A stretch of DNA of 64,000 nucleotides. Origin: Labrenzia sp. THAF82 (GTDB lineage: Bacteria > Pseudomonadota > Alphaproteobacteria > Rhizobiales > Stappiaceae). The position numbers and the translations under genes were made by a program. Under the pieces are notes generated by a model that saw only the letters and a list, made by a program, of their open reading frames with translations, searched no databases and was not told the DNA's origin. Of the stretch, positions 37,096 through 45,438 are shown in pieces; the stretch's first letter is position 1, and every line of letters starts with the position of its first letter. Location of the stretch: assembly GCF_009363435.1 (NCBI RefSeq), contig NZ_CP045354.1, forward strand, positions 2,384,501 to 2,448,500, written 5' to 3'.

Positions 37096-38871
37096 TTAGA
37101 CGAGAGATTTGCCTTCAGCACTGATTGCGTTGGCAACTGCTTCGTCGTTGGCTTCGTCCGGCAGCAGCATTTCATTGTGAGCCTTGCCCGAGGGGATCAT
37201 CGGGAAACAATTGGCGAGATTGGCGACGCGGCAGTCAAAAAGGACCGGTTTGTCGATTGCGATCATTTCTTCGATGGCACCGTCCAGATCAGCCGGTTTT
37301 TCCACCCGGAAACCGACACCGCCATAAGCTTCTGCCAACTTGACGAAGTCGGGCAGGCTGTCGGTATAGGAATGGGACAAGCGGTTGCCGTGCAGCAGTT
37401 GCTGCCACTGACGCACCATGCCCATATATTGGTTGTTCAGGATGAAGACCTTGACCGGCAGGCCGTATTGAACGGCAGTCGACATCTCCTGAATGTTCAT
37501 CAGGATCGAGGCATCTCCGGCAATGTCCACGCAAAGTGCATCGCGATGGGCAACCTGAGCGCCAATGGCCGCAGGCAGACCGTAACCCATGGTTCCAAGC
37601 CCGCCGGACGTGAGCCAGCGGTTCGGCTCTTCGAAGCCGTAAAACTGCGCCGCCCACATCTGGTGCTGACCGACCTCGGTGGAGATGAAGGTCTTGCGGT
37701 GCTTGGTCAGTTCATAAAGACGCTGGATCGCGTGCTGCGGCATGATCACGTCGGAATTGGGCTTATAGGCAAGTGAATTGCGCGCCCGCCACGCATCGAT
37801 CTGCTCCCACCAGGCTTTCATCGCACTTTCATCCGCCTTCAAGGACGAAGAGCGCCAGATGCGCACCAGATCCTCAAGAACATGACCGACGTCGCCGATG
37901 ATCGGCAGATCGACATTGATGGTCTTGTTGATCGAAGAGGGGTCTATATCGATATGGATCTTGCGCGAGTTCGGTGAGAACGCGTCGGTGCGCCCGGTGA
38001 TGCGGTCATCGAAACGCGCGCCGATGCACACCATCAGGTCGCAGTCATGCATCGTCATGTTGGCTTCGAACGTACCATGCATGCCCAGCATGCCGAGCCA
38101 GTTGTCCCCGGAAGCCGGATAAGCGCCCAAGCCCATCAATGTCGATGTGATCGGGAAGCCGGTCAGCGAAACCAGTTCACGCAGCAGCTGGCAGGCTTGC
38201 GTTCCGGAGTTGATCACCCCGCCACCCGTATAAAGGATCGGCTTCTTCGCAGCTGCCATCAATTCGGCAGCATGGCGAATGCCTGCGGCGTCACCCTTGA
38301 CCTGCGGACGGTAGCTTTTGTGCGCAGCCGCGGGGTTTGGCGTCGGCCCCTGATAGGTTCCGGTTGCAAACTGAACGTCTTTGGGGACATCGACAACAAC
38401 CGGACCGGGACGGCCGGAAGTTGCGACATAAAAGGCCTCGTGCAGGATGCGCGGCAGGTCGTCGACGTTGCGCACCAGCCAATTGTGCTTGGTGCAGGGA
38501 CGGGTGATGCCAACCGTGTCGCATTCCTGAAAGGCGTCGTTGCCAATGAGGTGGGTTGGGACCTGCCCGGAAATGCAGACGAGCGGAATGCTGTCGAGCA
38601 TGGCATCGGTCAGTGCGGTGACCATGTTGGTCGCACCAGGGCCGGACGTGACCAGCGCAACACCTGGTTTGCCGGTGGAGCGGGCATATCCTTCGGCCGC
38701 GTGGCCGGCGCCCTGCTCGTGGCGCACAAGAATGTGCTCAAGGCCTTCCTGCTGAACGATCTCGTCATAGATGGGAAGCACTGCACCGCCCGGGTAGCCG
38801 AAGATCGTGTCAACTCCCTGGTCTTTCAGCGCCTGTATGACCATTTCGGCGCCGGTCATTTCCCGTGTCAT
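37096..38871 (-). CDS. ilvB: Acetolactate synthase large subunit
   Basis: 591 residues. A thiamine-diphosphate enzyme joining two pyruvates, or pyruvate and 2-oxobutyrate. The N-terminal Gly-Tyr-Pro-Gly-Gly-Ala-Val-Leu-Pro-Ile-Tyr, catalytic Glu in Arg-His-Glu-Gln-Gly-Ala-Gly-His-Ala-Ala-Glu-Gly, and the ThDP motif Gly-Asp-Ala-Ser-Ile-Leu-Met-Asn (about 440) are complete. GAGGA precedes the ATG. It leads the ilvBN operon, whose 5' leader contains the attenuator at 39004-39113. Confidence 0.97.
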   Translation of the reverse strand: MTREMTGAEMVIQALKDQGVDTIFGYPGGAVLPIYDEIVQQEGLEHILVRHEQGAGHAAEGYARSTGKPGVALVTSGPGATNMVTALTDAMLDSIPLVCISGQVPTHLIGNDAFQECDTVGITRPCTKHNWLVRNVDDLPRILHEAFYVATSGRPGPVVVDVPKDVQFATGTYQGPTPNPAAAHKSYRPQVKGDAAGIRHAAELMAAAKKPILYTGGGVINSGTQACQLLRELVSLTGFPITSTLMGLGAYPASGDNWLGMLGMHGTFEANMTMHDCDLMVCIGARFDDRITGRTDAFSPNSRKIHIDIDPSSINKTINVDLPIIGDVGHVLEDLVRIWRSSSLKADESAMKAWWEQIDAWRARNSLAYKPNSDVIMPQHAIQRLYELTKHRKTFISTEVGQHQMWAAQFYGFEEPNRWLTSGGLGTMGYGLPAAIGAQVAHRDALCVDIAGDASILMNIQEMSTAVQYGLPVKVFILNNQYMGMVRQWQQLLHGNRLSHSYTDSLPDFVKLAEAYGGVGFRVEKPADLDGAIEEMIAIDKPVLFDCRVANLANCFPMIPSGKAHNEMLLPDEANDEAVANAISAEGKSLV

Positions 38872-39003
38872 TCGTTCTCGTCCTCAATTCAAGCACCTGA
38901 AACAGTCAGGTTTTGGCTCGTCAGTTCTTGTTGTTTCCTCATCCGCATGCGGCGTCAAAGGTCCGGTTGGGTCGTTTTGGAAGCGCTGTCAGGAGGGGGG
39001 TAC

Positions 39004-39028
39004 AAAAAAAGGCCCCTTGGGGAGCCTT
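39004..39028 (-). terminator. Attenuator terminator upstream of ilvB
   Basis: On the minus strand, AAGGCTCC pairs with GGGGCCTT (one T-G pair) around CCAA, directly followed by seven T residues. It lies 29 bases after the leader peptide stop and 130 bases before ilvB, in the correct order for transcription attenuation. Upstream on the RNA, GCGCGCC (39073-39079) can pair with GGCGCGC (39033-39039), a plausible competing structure. Confidence 0.75.
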
Positions 39029-39056
39029 GGTCGCGCGCCATCCTGTCCGTCCGGGA

Positions 39057-39113
39057 TTATCCCGCCGCGGAGGCGCGCTTTCCTACCACTACTAGAATGA
39101 GCGACATCATCAT
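39057..39113 (-). CDS. ilvBN leader peptide (attenuation control)
   Basis: An 18-codon open frame whose translation is Met-Met-Met-Ser-Leu-Ile-Leu-Val-Val-Val-Gly-Lys-Arg-Ala-Ser-Ala-Ala-Gly. Six consecutive codons for leucine, isoleucine and valine (39081-39101) are the substrates of this pathway's products, and a terminator follows. This is the architecture of branched-chain attenuators: ribosome stalling at these codons when charged tRNA is scarce should favour read-through into ilvBN. The first, second or third ATG may be used; a GGGA lies upstream. Its short length explains why gene finders would miss it. Confidence 0.8.
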   Translation of the reverse strand: MMMSLILVVVGKRASAAG

Positions 39114-39168
39114 GTCGTCCCGGTCCTTTGATGCTTGCGGGCGTTTGAGGCCCGGTTTTGGACAGTGT

Positions 39169-39184
39169 GGTACATTTTCGTACC
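39169..39184. promoter_or_regulatory. Inverted repeat near the ilvB promoter
   Basis: GGTAC-N6-GTACC, about 60 bases upstream of the leader peptide start on the minus strand, where the ilvBN promoter should lie. Could be a regulator site; no family can be named. Confidence 0.3.
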
Positions 39185-39516
39185 GCCTTGATCAATCGGC
39201 CTCTTTCAGCCTCTGGATCCATGACACAAGCCAGGCTGTCCGCCCGGTCTTGATGCGCTGCACCCTAGTGAGGCGGATTTGGCGGGTCAAGCCCCAATTT
39301 CGATTATTGCGCTAAAGATCGCAGATGTTTTTGAATGTTACGGCAAGCATCCGATCAGATTGCAATCTTTGCTCAAAGCACCCCGGAGCTTGATCCTGTC
39401 GTATCTCTGTCGCCCGTTCTTTAAAAAAGTGGCTCAAATTCCATTGCTTTGATGCAGCACGCCCTATATACAGCCCATCTCCTTGCGAACCGCATTTGTG
39501 CGGTGAACGCGACGAT

Positions 39517-39592
<76 letters not shown>

Positions 39593-39629
39593 AAACATCC
39601 CTGAATAGTTAGACGCGCTGTCAGCGGCG

Positions 39630-39857
39630 ATGCAGCTCTTTGCCGACGTGAAGATTTTGATGGGTGCTGACTTAGGGGAGCGCGGTCAGCCGCGCCTGGA
39701 ACACATCCTGGCCTCGCCGATCGACAGCCACAGCGGCGGAGAAAAGCTAACGGTCGGTGGTGTTCTGATGAGATTTGAAAACAAGGAAGAACTCTTCGAA
39801 CTGAAATTCGCCCAGGAACACCTGGCACTGGCTGGTCTCAGCCTGAAGAAAGCCTAA
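39630..39857 (+). pseudogene. Possible gene fragment, unknown family
   Basis: A 75-codon open frame without a good ribosome-binding site and with an unremarkable product rich in Glu, Leu and Lys. Its 3' end overlaps the next open stretch (39847-40095) in another frame, so the two may be the halves of one frameshifted gene. I do not recognise a family. Confidence 0.3.
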
Positions 39858-40095
39858 GGCCCCAGGGCAGGGCCCTTATCTCGCGGTCCCCACCGGCCGC
39901 CACCCGGCGCTTGGCAAGATCTTCCAGGATACGGAATTTCTGGAAGTTGGCATGTCAACCGCGCTGAAACAAGCGCCTGACACGGTGGTGCTGCGCGGGC
40001 TCGGCAACAAACAGGTGGTCAAGATCCAGCACGTTGACAAGCACTGCCTGCTGGTTGACCTTGCCGCCTATGACCGATTCGTAGAAAGGGGGTAA
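39847..40095 (+). pseudogene. Gene remnant, copy 1 of a duplicated sequence
   Basis: Open for 82 codons but with no start before the internal ATG at 39952. The C-terminal part reads Gly-Leu-Gly-Asn-Lys-x(3)-Lys-x-Gln-x-Val-x-Lys-His-Cys-x-Leu-Val-x(3)-Ala-Tyr-Asp-x-Phe-Val-Glu-x-Gly and recurs at 40497-40631. The upstream part, Tyr-Leu-Ala-Val-Pro-Thr-Gly-Arg, has a protein-like composition. It ends two bases before the convergent gene at 40098. Family not recognised; possibly a phage-derived protein. Confidence 0.45.
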
Positions 40096-40097
40096 TT

Positions 40098-40388
40098 TTA
40101 ATCGACGATGATTGCAAAAACGCGAATTCGAACCTCGCCTTCTCGGTGCATATGGGCCTCAACAGTTATGTCGTGCGGGTCGTTTTTGCTAGGGGTGACG
40201 TCGAGCAAGTAGAAATGAGAAAGATGCTGTAAGTTGTGGATAGGCATATACCACGCATGATGGATTTTTTTGTCGCCTAGTTTGAAGTCTTTGCTCTCTG
40301 TTTTTCCTATGCTCAGCAATAGATCAGAGTCTGGGTTCGTCCCAATTCTTAACTCCTGTGCAAGGATAACGCCTTTCTTATCATTCAT
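40098..40388 (-). CDS. AT-rich orphan gene, unknown function
   Basis: 96 residues with GGGAG upstream of the ATG, although spaced about eleven bases away. The codons are clearly more AT-rich than the surroundings, a sign of recent acquisition. No signal peptide, membrane segment or known motif is visible; a middle stretch His-His-Ala-Trp-Tyr-Met-Pro-Ile-His is rich in histidine and aromatic residues. It is wedged between the two diverged copies of the gene remnant. Confidence 0.5.
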   Translation of the reverse strand: MNDKKGVILAQELRIGTNPDSDLLLSIGKTESKDFKLGDKKIHHAWYMPIHNLQHLSHFYLLDVTPSKNDPHDITVEAHMHREGEVRIRVFAIIVD

Positions 40389-40496
40389 AATATTTGATCT
40401 CCCTAAAGCTCTATTATTAATTGTTACAACCTAACACACAATCTTACGTTAGGGAAGCGCGAATGACGCTTGGAAGTGAAAGCAGTGAACGACTAG

Positions 40497-40631
40497 CAAG
40501 TATTGCTTTTCGGGTTTGGCAATAAACTGGCGCTCAAGAACCAGCGCGTTACCAAACACTGCGTGCTCGTCAGCCAGAGGGCCTATGACGGCTTTGTGGA
40601 GGAAGGGGAGAGTAGGTGGGGCTATGCGTAG
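40497..40631 (+). pseudogene. Gene remnant, copy 2 of a duplicated sequence
   Basis: An open stretch of 44 codons without a start codon, in which Gly-Phe-Gly-Asn-Lys through Ala-Tyr-Asp-Gly-Phe-Val-Glu-Glu-Gly matches the end of the remnant at 39847-40095 at about half of the positions. The copies are diverged, so they are not a recent duplication. It then continues Ser-Arg-Trp-Gly-Tyr-Ala to a stop. Confidence 0.45.
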
Positions 40632-41529
40632 CTGACTGTTCGCGCCAAGTAGTCGGCCCGACTAGTCGGGTCGATAAGTTTTATCGAAGTGTGCACAAAA
40701 ACTGTGATGCACTTGCCAAATTGATATGTTGCGGACAAAGTGGGGCGTGCGAATATCGCACGACAAGGTGGCGACGGAACAACGGATCTTAGACGACTTT
40801 TTCCGATGTCCCTTCCCTGGGGAGCCAACCTCAAGGGCACAAGGCGGGCTGGTGATTGTGGAAGTGCAAGTTCCTGGTCACCGGCCCCCGTCAATCTTGA
40901 AGCCCTTTTAGCATCCAGTTTAATCGGCACGAGGCAAGATGTTGTGTAGGTTTTCCCCAGACCGTCATCGATATTGGGATAATTTTTTACACCGCATGTA
41001 ATACCACTTGCGTCTTGGATCTTGTTCCGAGCGAATCAACGCTCCGAACCTGGTGTGTTTGCCGGTTTTGCATGTAAACACTGTTCTTCACCTGAAAGCT
41101 TGTCTGCCAGCTCGTCAATGGCTTCTGTCGCGTAGGTAGCCAGGTCGTATTCCCTGGACCCAATACTTGCTTCCCGGTGCACCTGTGTTGCGCCGGCACG
41201 GCCGGTTTCGAGCTTTTCCAGCACCTGATTGACCTTTATGTGACCTCTACCAGACCGTCACGACATCAGCTGCTTATTCTATTTGTTCTGGCAAGCAATC
41301 TGAGCAGGTCAAGGTATTTGGCTGCAAGGGTCGCGAACTATCTTTGAGACTGGTTTATGAACCGATCTGTCGCAGCACTTCGAAAGGATTTGGATCCTTT
41401 CTTGGCAGCTAGGCCGAGCTTTGTATTTTCTCTAGCGAGCAGAATCGTATACTTCAACTTAAAGATTTCAATAAGCGCCTGGTGTGTTGCTTGGGTGCAA
41501 AACACAACTTCGCCACAAGGTGCTAAAAG
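40632..41529. other. Accessory stretch without a supported gene
   Basis: About 900 bases. Several short open frames exist on both strands. The one at 41036-41224 (minus) has protein-like composition, Thr-Gly-Arg-Ala-Gly-Ala-Thr-Gln-Val-His and Ile-Asp-Glu-Leu-Ala-Asp-Lys, and may be a remnant; the rest have neither ribosome-binding sites nor recognisable products. The sequence becomes AT-rich towards the mosaic gene. Confidence 0.4.
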
Positions 41530-42231
41530 ATGAAGCAGATCATGTTTGGAGAACAATATGTAATTCCAGAAACACCTATTGAAACGATGACTTTATGCTT
41601 AAGGTTGTTAAGTTATAACATCGAAGAAGTTTTTACTGATCTCCGAGTTGACGCTATCGAAGCTATGGCGCTAGTCGAAGCCACAGTAACTGAGATTGAA
41701 GATGATGAGTTTTCATCCTTCTATTTTGACTTACATACATCTTTTTTGGAAAAGGATGGTCTAAAATTTGAAAAAGTACTGGATCAATTTTACTTCAATG
41801 TCGCAGCTCGTAATGCAAAAAATATTGTAAAGCGTAGCCATTCTTCAGAAGAATATTTCGAACTCAATGCCGACGATCGTTCCAAGGTTATGGGGCTGAT
41901 CGCCGAAATGCGGCAGCTCGTCCAGGACAGCACAACCTTTGATGATGCCCATCGCCGCAGAATTCTCAAGCGGATCGCGAAGATTGAAGACGAGGTGCTC
42001 AAAGCCCAAGGCAACTTCGACACGGTTCTGGCAGGTATCGCTGAAATTGGCGAGACTCTTGGCCAATTCGGCAAGGATGTCAAACCCTTGACCGACCGGA
42101 TGCAGGAAATCCGGAAGGTGACCCAGAGCAAAACCAAAGGCACCAACCAGTTGCCCGCGCCCGATGAGCCGCGCAAGCTTCCAGCTCCTGAAGATGACGA
42201 TAAGGCCGAAGACGAGTGCGGCGAGGACTGA
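41530..42231 (+). CDS. Mosaic coiled-coil protein of unknown function
   Basis: 233 residues. The 5' part (to about 41860, residues 1-112) is very AT-rich, while the 3' part has the GC-rich codon use of the host. The N-terminal half is acidic with no known motif. The C-terminal half (about 118-200) is helical: Asp-Asp-Ala-His-Arg-Arg-Arg-Ile-Leu-Lys-Arg-Ile-Ala, then Ile-Ala-Glu-Ile-Gly-Glu-Thr-Leu-Gly-Gln-Phe-Gly-Lys-Asp, followed by a Pro-rich acidic tail. The sharp change suggests a foreign N-terminal module joined to a resident C-terminal one. AAGG lies about ten bases before the ATG. Confidence 0.65.
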   Translation: MKQIMFGEQYVIPETPIETMTLCLRLLSYNIEEVFTDLRVDAIEAMALVEATVTEIEDDEFSSFYFDLHTSFLEKDGLKFEKVLDQFYFNVAARNAKNIVKRSHSSEEYFELNADDRSKVMGLIAEMRQLVQDSTTFDDAHRRRILKRIAKIEDEVLKAQGNFDTVLAGIAEIGETLGQFGKDVKPLTDRMQEIRKVTQSKTKGTNQLPAPDEPRKLPAPEDDDKAEDECGED

Positions 42232-42577
42232 TCCCGCGCCCTCTTTTCTTGCCAGCGAATTCCTGGAAACTAGCCCTTACTCTTAATGTCTTTGGCCGCG
42301 CCCTTTTGGTCTTAAGCGGAGCCCTCGCCTAGGTGAAAATGTGCGGCGAAGGCACACTTGCGAGTGCCTTCGGCCTGACCGTGTGAGAGACCGGGACGGC
42401 GCGAGCACTTAATGTCAGGGGACGCGTGTGAGCCTGTGCCTGTTCGTTGGATTTGCCCACCGGTTAGCTCCGGTTAGTTGGGTCAGAAAACACCAAACTG
42501 CTCAAGGGTGCAGGCGGACTTGATTGTATTTTCCGTCTTGGCCGTAAGGCAGCTACGATCGAACCTTCATGTTCTCG
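42232..42577. other. Intergenic region, 346 bp
   Basis: No gene seen. A hairpin with nine-base arms CGAAGGCAC (42347-42355) and GTGCCTTCG (42364-42372) lacks a T tract. A short direct repeat CCGGTTAG occurs twice near 42460-42475. This may be the right border of the accessory region. Confidence 0.4.
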
Positions 42578-42811
42578 TCATTTCTGTTTGGAAAAGAGAG
42601 CCAGCATTGCGGCGCAGTCTGCGTCGCTTGGGTTTTCGGACATCACGGCGGCGCGCGCTGCTTCTTTGCTGACGGCCTGACCTGAGCTCTTTCCCAATTC
42701 GATATAGAGCGCGACCAGCTTTTCGCAGGTTGGTTTGATGTCTGTTTCGCTGGCTACTGAAACCGCGGCGGACAGTGACAGGGTCAGTGCTGCAAGGCAC
42801 AGCATCTTCAT
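42578..42811 (-). CDS. Small secreted protein of unknown function
   Basis: 77 residues with a clear signal peptide (Met-Lys-Met-Leu-Cys-Leu-Ala-Ala-Leu... ending near Ser-Val-Ala-Ser). The mature part is about 57 residues with two cysteines (Pro-Thr-Cys-Glu and Asp-Cys-Ala-Ala) that could form a disulfide. GGAAA precedes the ATG. It is 39 bases downstream of another secreted-protein gene in the same direction, so the two may be one operon. Confidence 0.65.
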   Translation of the reverse strand: MKMLCLAALTLSLSAAVSVASETDIKPTCEKLVALYIELGKSSGQAVSKEAARAAVMSENPSDADCAAMLALFSKQK

Positions 42812-42850
42812 GGTCGTGTTTCCTTGAATGAAATGGATGCTTGCAAGACG

Positions 42851-43312
42851 TCAGTTCGATTTCGGGCCACAGGAAAGATCACCTGTCTGATAGATCTGAA
42901 CTTCGCTCACGGTGTCTGCGGGCAGGCGCACAACGAAAGTGCCTCGTTCAGAATCGATCAGCATTTCGCCGGAGCCTTCGACAGAACACACTTGCCGCGC
43001 GTTGCCGGCGTCTTCTTCGCACCGAATTTTGCCGTCAGTCGCACGCACCACGACGTCTTTGTATTCCATCAGCATGATCGCCTGTTCCAGGCGTTCATAG
43101 TAAAGACCGACGTCGGAAATGATTTCGCATTCAGCCGCTTCGGCAGCAGATGACGCTGGCAGAAGCACAAAGGCAAAAGCCCCGAAAATACCGGATAATA
43201 TGCCGGGCTTGAGGGCTTTGCGAATTGGGGAAAACACTTTTGTGTTTAAATGAAGCTCAACTTTTGAACGGTTCTTGACTTGTGTGATCACAGAAAATCC
43301 TTCTCTCTGCAT
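42851..43312 (-). CDS. Secreted protein of unknown function
   Basis: About 153 residues in this form. A hydrophobic segment Gly-Ile-Phe-Gly-Ala-Phe-Ala-Phe-Val-Leu-Leu-Pro-Ala-Ser-Ser-Ala-Ala-Glu-Ala follows a long basic N-terminal stretch. The mature part has four cysteines and the strand-like Gly-Thr-Phe-Val-Val-Arg-Leu. The true start may be a GTG near 43237, giving a conventional signal peptide. I recognise no family. It lies 95 bases from the divergent LuxR gene. Confidence 0.55.
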   Translation of the reverse strand: MQREGFSVITQVKNRSKVELHLNTKVFSPIRKALKPGILSGIFGAFAFVLLPASSAAEAAECEIISDVGLYYERLEQAIMLMEYKDVVVRATDGKIRCEEDAGNARQVCSVEGSGEMLIDSERGTFVVRLPADTVSEVQIYQTGDLSCGPKSN

Positions 43313-43406
43313 CGACACTAACGCGGCGTAAAAAACGCTCAAGCTATGGATTTCATTAGCTGAGCGCCTAAAACAGTCTTTTAGTCCGGGAGAAGATCGA
43401 CAAGAA

Positions 43407-44132
43407 ATGAAGAAACTGGAGCAGTTTGCCGACCAAGTCTTGTCGGCCGATAGCCCACAGGCAGCTTGGGAAAAAACGATCGGTTTTTTTGAAAGTTTCG
43501 GTTTCAAGGGAGCGGTCTACGGACAGCGCAGACGAGATGTCGTGCCGACAGCCAATGATATCTGGTTTTCCGACCAGTTGACCGAATGGAAGGCTGCTTA
43601 CTTCAAGCAAAAAGACTACGAGCGCGACCCGCTCTTCATTTACGCGCCCAATCTGCCCAGCCAGTTCATGACCGGAATACACTTTTTGCCGGATCATGCG
43701 TATCTGACCGAGGAAGACATTGCTGTCATTCGCCGTGCCGAGGAACATGGGCTGACGTCCGGGATTGCGCTCAGAATGTCGCGAGAGGACGACCCGGTTG
43801 TCAAAGGGTGGAACCTTGTCAGCGACTTGTCACGGCCAGACATTGAGGCGGTCAACGAACAGTTTGGCACACTGCTTCACATCTGTGCGGCGATCGCGCA
43901 CCATAAGATCGGACGCCTGGAGAACCTGTCGCAAGCCAGCCTGAGCAACCGGGAACGCGAATGCCTTCTTTTGCTGGCCAAGGGCTTCAGAACTGCCCGG
44001 ATTGCTGAGCATATGTCGATCCAGGCGGTCACGGTCGATCTGCATTTGCGCAACGCACGGGCAAAGCTCGGAGCGCGCACGCGTGAGCAAGCGCTCGCAA
44101 CTGCAATCGTCACGGGGCGCATTCACCTTTAG
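43407..44132 (+). CDS. LuxR-type regulator with autoinducer-binding domain
   Basis: 241 residues. The N-terminal autoinducer-binding domain keeps Trp61, Tyr65, Asp74 and Pro75 (Trp-Lys-Ala-Ala-Tyr through Arg-Asp-Pro-Leu), residues that contact acyl-homoserine lactones in TraR/LuxR proteins. The C-terminal helix-turn-helix (about 176-235) has Leu-Ser-x-Arg-Glu-Arg-Glu-Cys-Leu and the recognition helix Val-Thr-Val-Asp-Leu-His-Leu-Arg-Asn. No synthase (luxI) is in this window, so it is an orphan or distant partner. It borders the sox region but no link is shown. Confidence 0.88.
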   Translation: MKKLEQFADQVLSADSPQAAWEKTIGFFESFGFKGAVYGQRRRDVVPTANDIWFSDQLTEWKAAYFKQKDYERDPLFIYAPNLPSQFMTGIHFLPDHAYLTEEDIAVIRRAEEHGLTSGIALRMSREDDPVVKGWNLVSDLSRPDIEAVNEQFGTLLHICAAIAHHKIGRLENLSQASLSNRERECLLLLAKGFRTARIAEHMSIQAVTVDLHLRNARAKLGARTREQALATAIVTGRIHL

Positions 44133-44168
44133 CAAGTGCCCTGGCAGGCCTTGTGCGCCGTGCGCCTG

Positions 44169-45257
44169 TCAGTCGAAACTTGCGTGGGCCGGTCCCATTC
44201 TTGAGAAAACGGACAGCTGACTGAACACATGGTCGGTGATCACGGCGGACATCCAAATTCCGATCAATGTCAGCCACGCCGTGACTGCGAAGATGGACGC
44301 CCCCGTGATGCCGGCTCCAACGGCACAGCCTCCTGCCAGCATGCCGCCAAACCCCATCAGTGCTGCACCGGTTAGATACCGGGCCATGGAGGGGCCGCTT
44401 TCAAAACCCTGCAAGAGGAGTTGTCTTGTCAAAAACGCCGCCAGAAACGAGCCGAGGAACACGCCGGGTACAAGACCGGTGTTGAAGTCTATTCCTTCGA
44501 ACGGGGAGGACAGGAAACGCATCAGCATGTCGGCAGAGGGGCCGGTAAACGTTACGCCGTCAACCGGGACCGGATCAAACGCCTGCCGTGTCATGGAGGT
44601 GGTGAACCACAGCGCCAGCGGAACCGTGAGGCCGGCCCCTATGGCCGCTGCCGTTTGCCAAATGGAGCTGCGGTTGCGCCAGGCGAATGCGAGACCGGCA
44701 AAAAACCAGAGACTGCCGAAGAGGAATATGGCGCTGTCCGTCATGCCCAGAAAATAGCTCAGATTGTTGCCACCGGTATCTACTGTTGTCCAAAGACCGG
44801 ACAGCCAGTCCCGCATTGGTTTGAGGCTGCCGTAAAGGCTTGCCTGGGCGACAACGGCAAATACCAGTCCGGACAGCAGGGCGCGCAGGTTTCCAGTCGC
44901 GGAAAGCACCAGAAGACGACTTGCGCATCCGCGGGCCATGACCATGCCGGTACCGAACATCAGTCCCCCAATCAAAGCGCCGGAGAGGCTTTGGGGAGAG
45001 GCGAGCTGGCGGGTTTCTCCGGTATCGATTTCACCGAAACGTGCCAGAAGCTGTGTGGCAATCAAGGCGCTTGAAAAAGCCAGGAGCCAGATTGGCAGAC
45101 GGTCTGCGGGCCGGCGCCGTGAAAACTCCAACGCAGCGGCGCGCAAACAAAAGCGGCTTTGCTGTGCGAGCGCACCGAACAGCACACCAACCAGAAGTCC
45201 GCCAAGCAAAAGCACCGTCGGTTCTGAAAGTCTGTCAAGGATATGGGTCAGGTCCAT
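44169..45257 (-). CDS. YeeE/YedE-family sulfur transporter, second copy
   Basis: 362 residues, about nine to ten membrane helices. The conserved cysteines of the TsuA-type family are visible in Ser-Arg-Phe-Cys-Leu-Arg, Ala-Arg-Gly-Cys-Ala-Ser-Arg and Ala-Gly-Gly-Cys-Ala-Val-Gly. The family imports thiosulfate or other sulfur compounds. It is downstream of the soxT-like gene, with a gap of about 180 bases that holds its own SoxR-site candidate (45365-45380). That supports co-regulation with sox. Confidence 0.85.
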   Translation of the reverse strand: MDLTHILDRLSEPTVLLLGGLLVGVLFGALAQQSRFCLRAAALEFSRRRPADRLPIWLLAFSSALIATQLLARFGEIDTGETRQLASPQSLSGALIGGLMFGTGMVMARGCASRLLVLSATGNLRALLSGLVFAVVAQASLYGSLKPMRDWLSGLWTTVDTGGNNLSYFLGMTDSAIFLFGSLWFFAGLAFAWRNRSSIWQTAAAIGAGLTVPLALWFTTSMTRQAFDPVPVDGVTFTGPSADMLMRFLSSPFEGIDFNTGLVPGVFLGSFLAAFLTRQLLLQGFESGPSMARYLTGAALMGFGGMLAGGCAVGAGITGASIFAVTAWLTLIGIWMSAVITDHVFSQLSVFSRMGPAHASFD

Positions 45258-45364
45258 GATCAGTCCTCTGCTGCAGGGCGGGTGCTTTCAGTTGTTGAAT
45301 GTCCCTTCAGTTTTGAGACTCGAACCCGGGTGCGCATTGACCGAACTCAAGGAAGTATAGAAAA

Positions 45365-45380
45365 ATTCGATATTATGAAT
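45365..45380. promoter_or_regulatory. Candidate SoxR site A
   Basis: ATTC-N8-GAAT with flanks AAAA and ATGT, 108 bases upstream of the second YeeE/YedE gene. One of four copies of this motif in the sox island. Confidence 0.6.
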
Positions 45381-45438
45381 ATGTAGATTGCAAGGAACGC
45401 GATTGCGATTAACAGGCATTCAAGCGGGATGGATTGGA

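Noticed and set aside
40430..40453. CCTAAC / GTTAGG inverted repeat that could be an integron attC core
   Set aside because: The arms fit only loosely, the inner boxes are missing and no integrase or further cassettes are seen.
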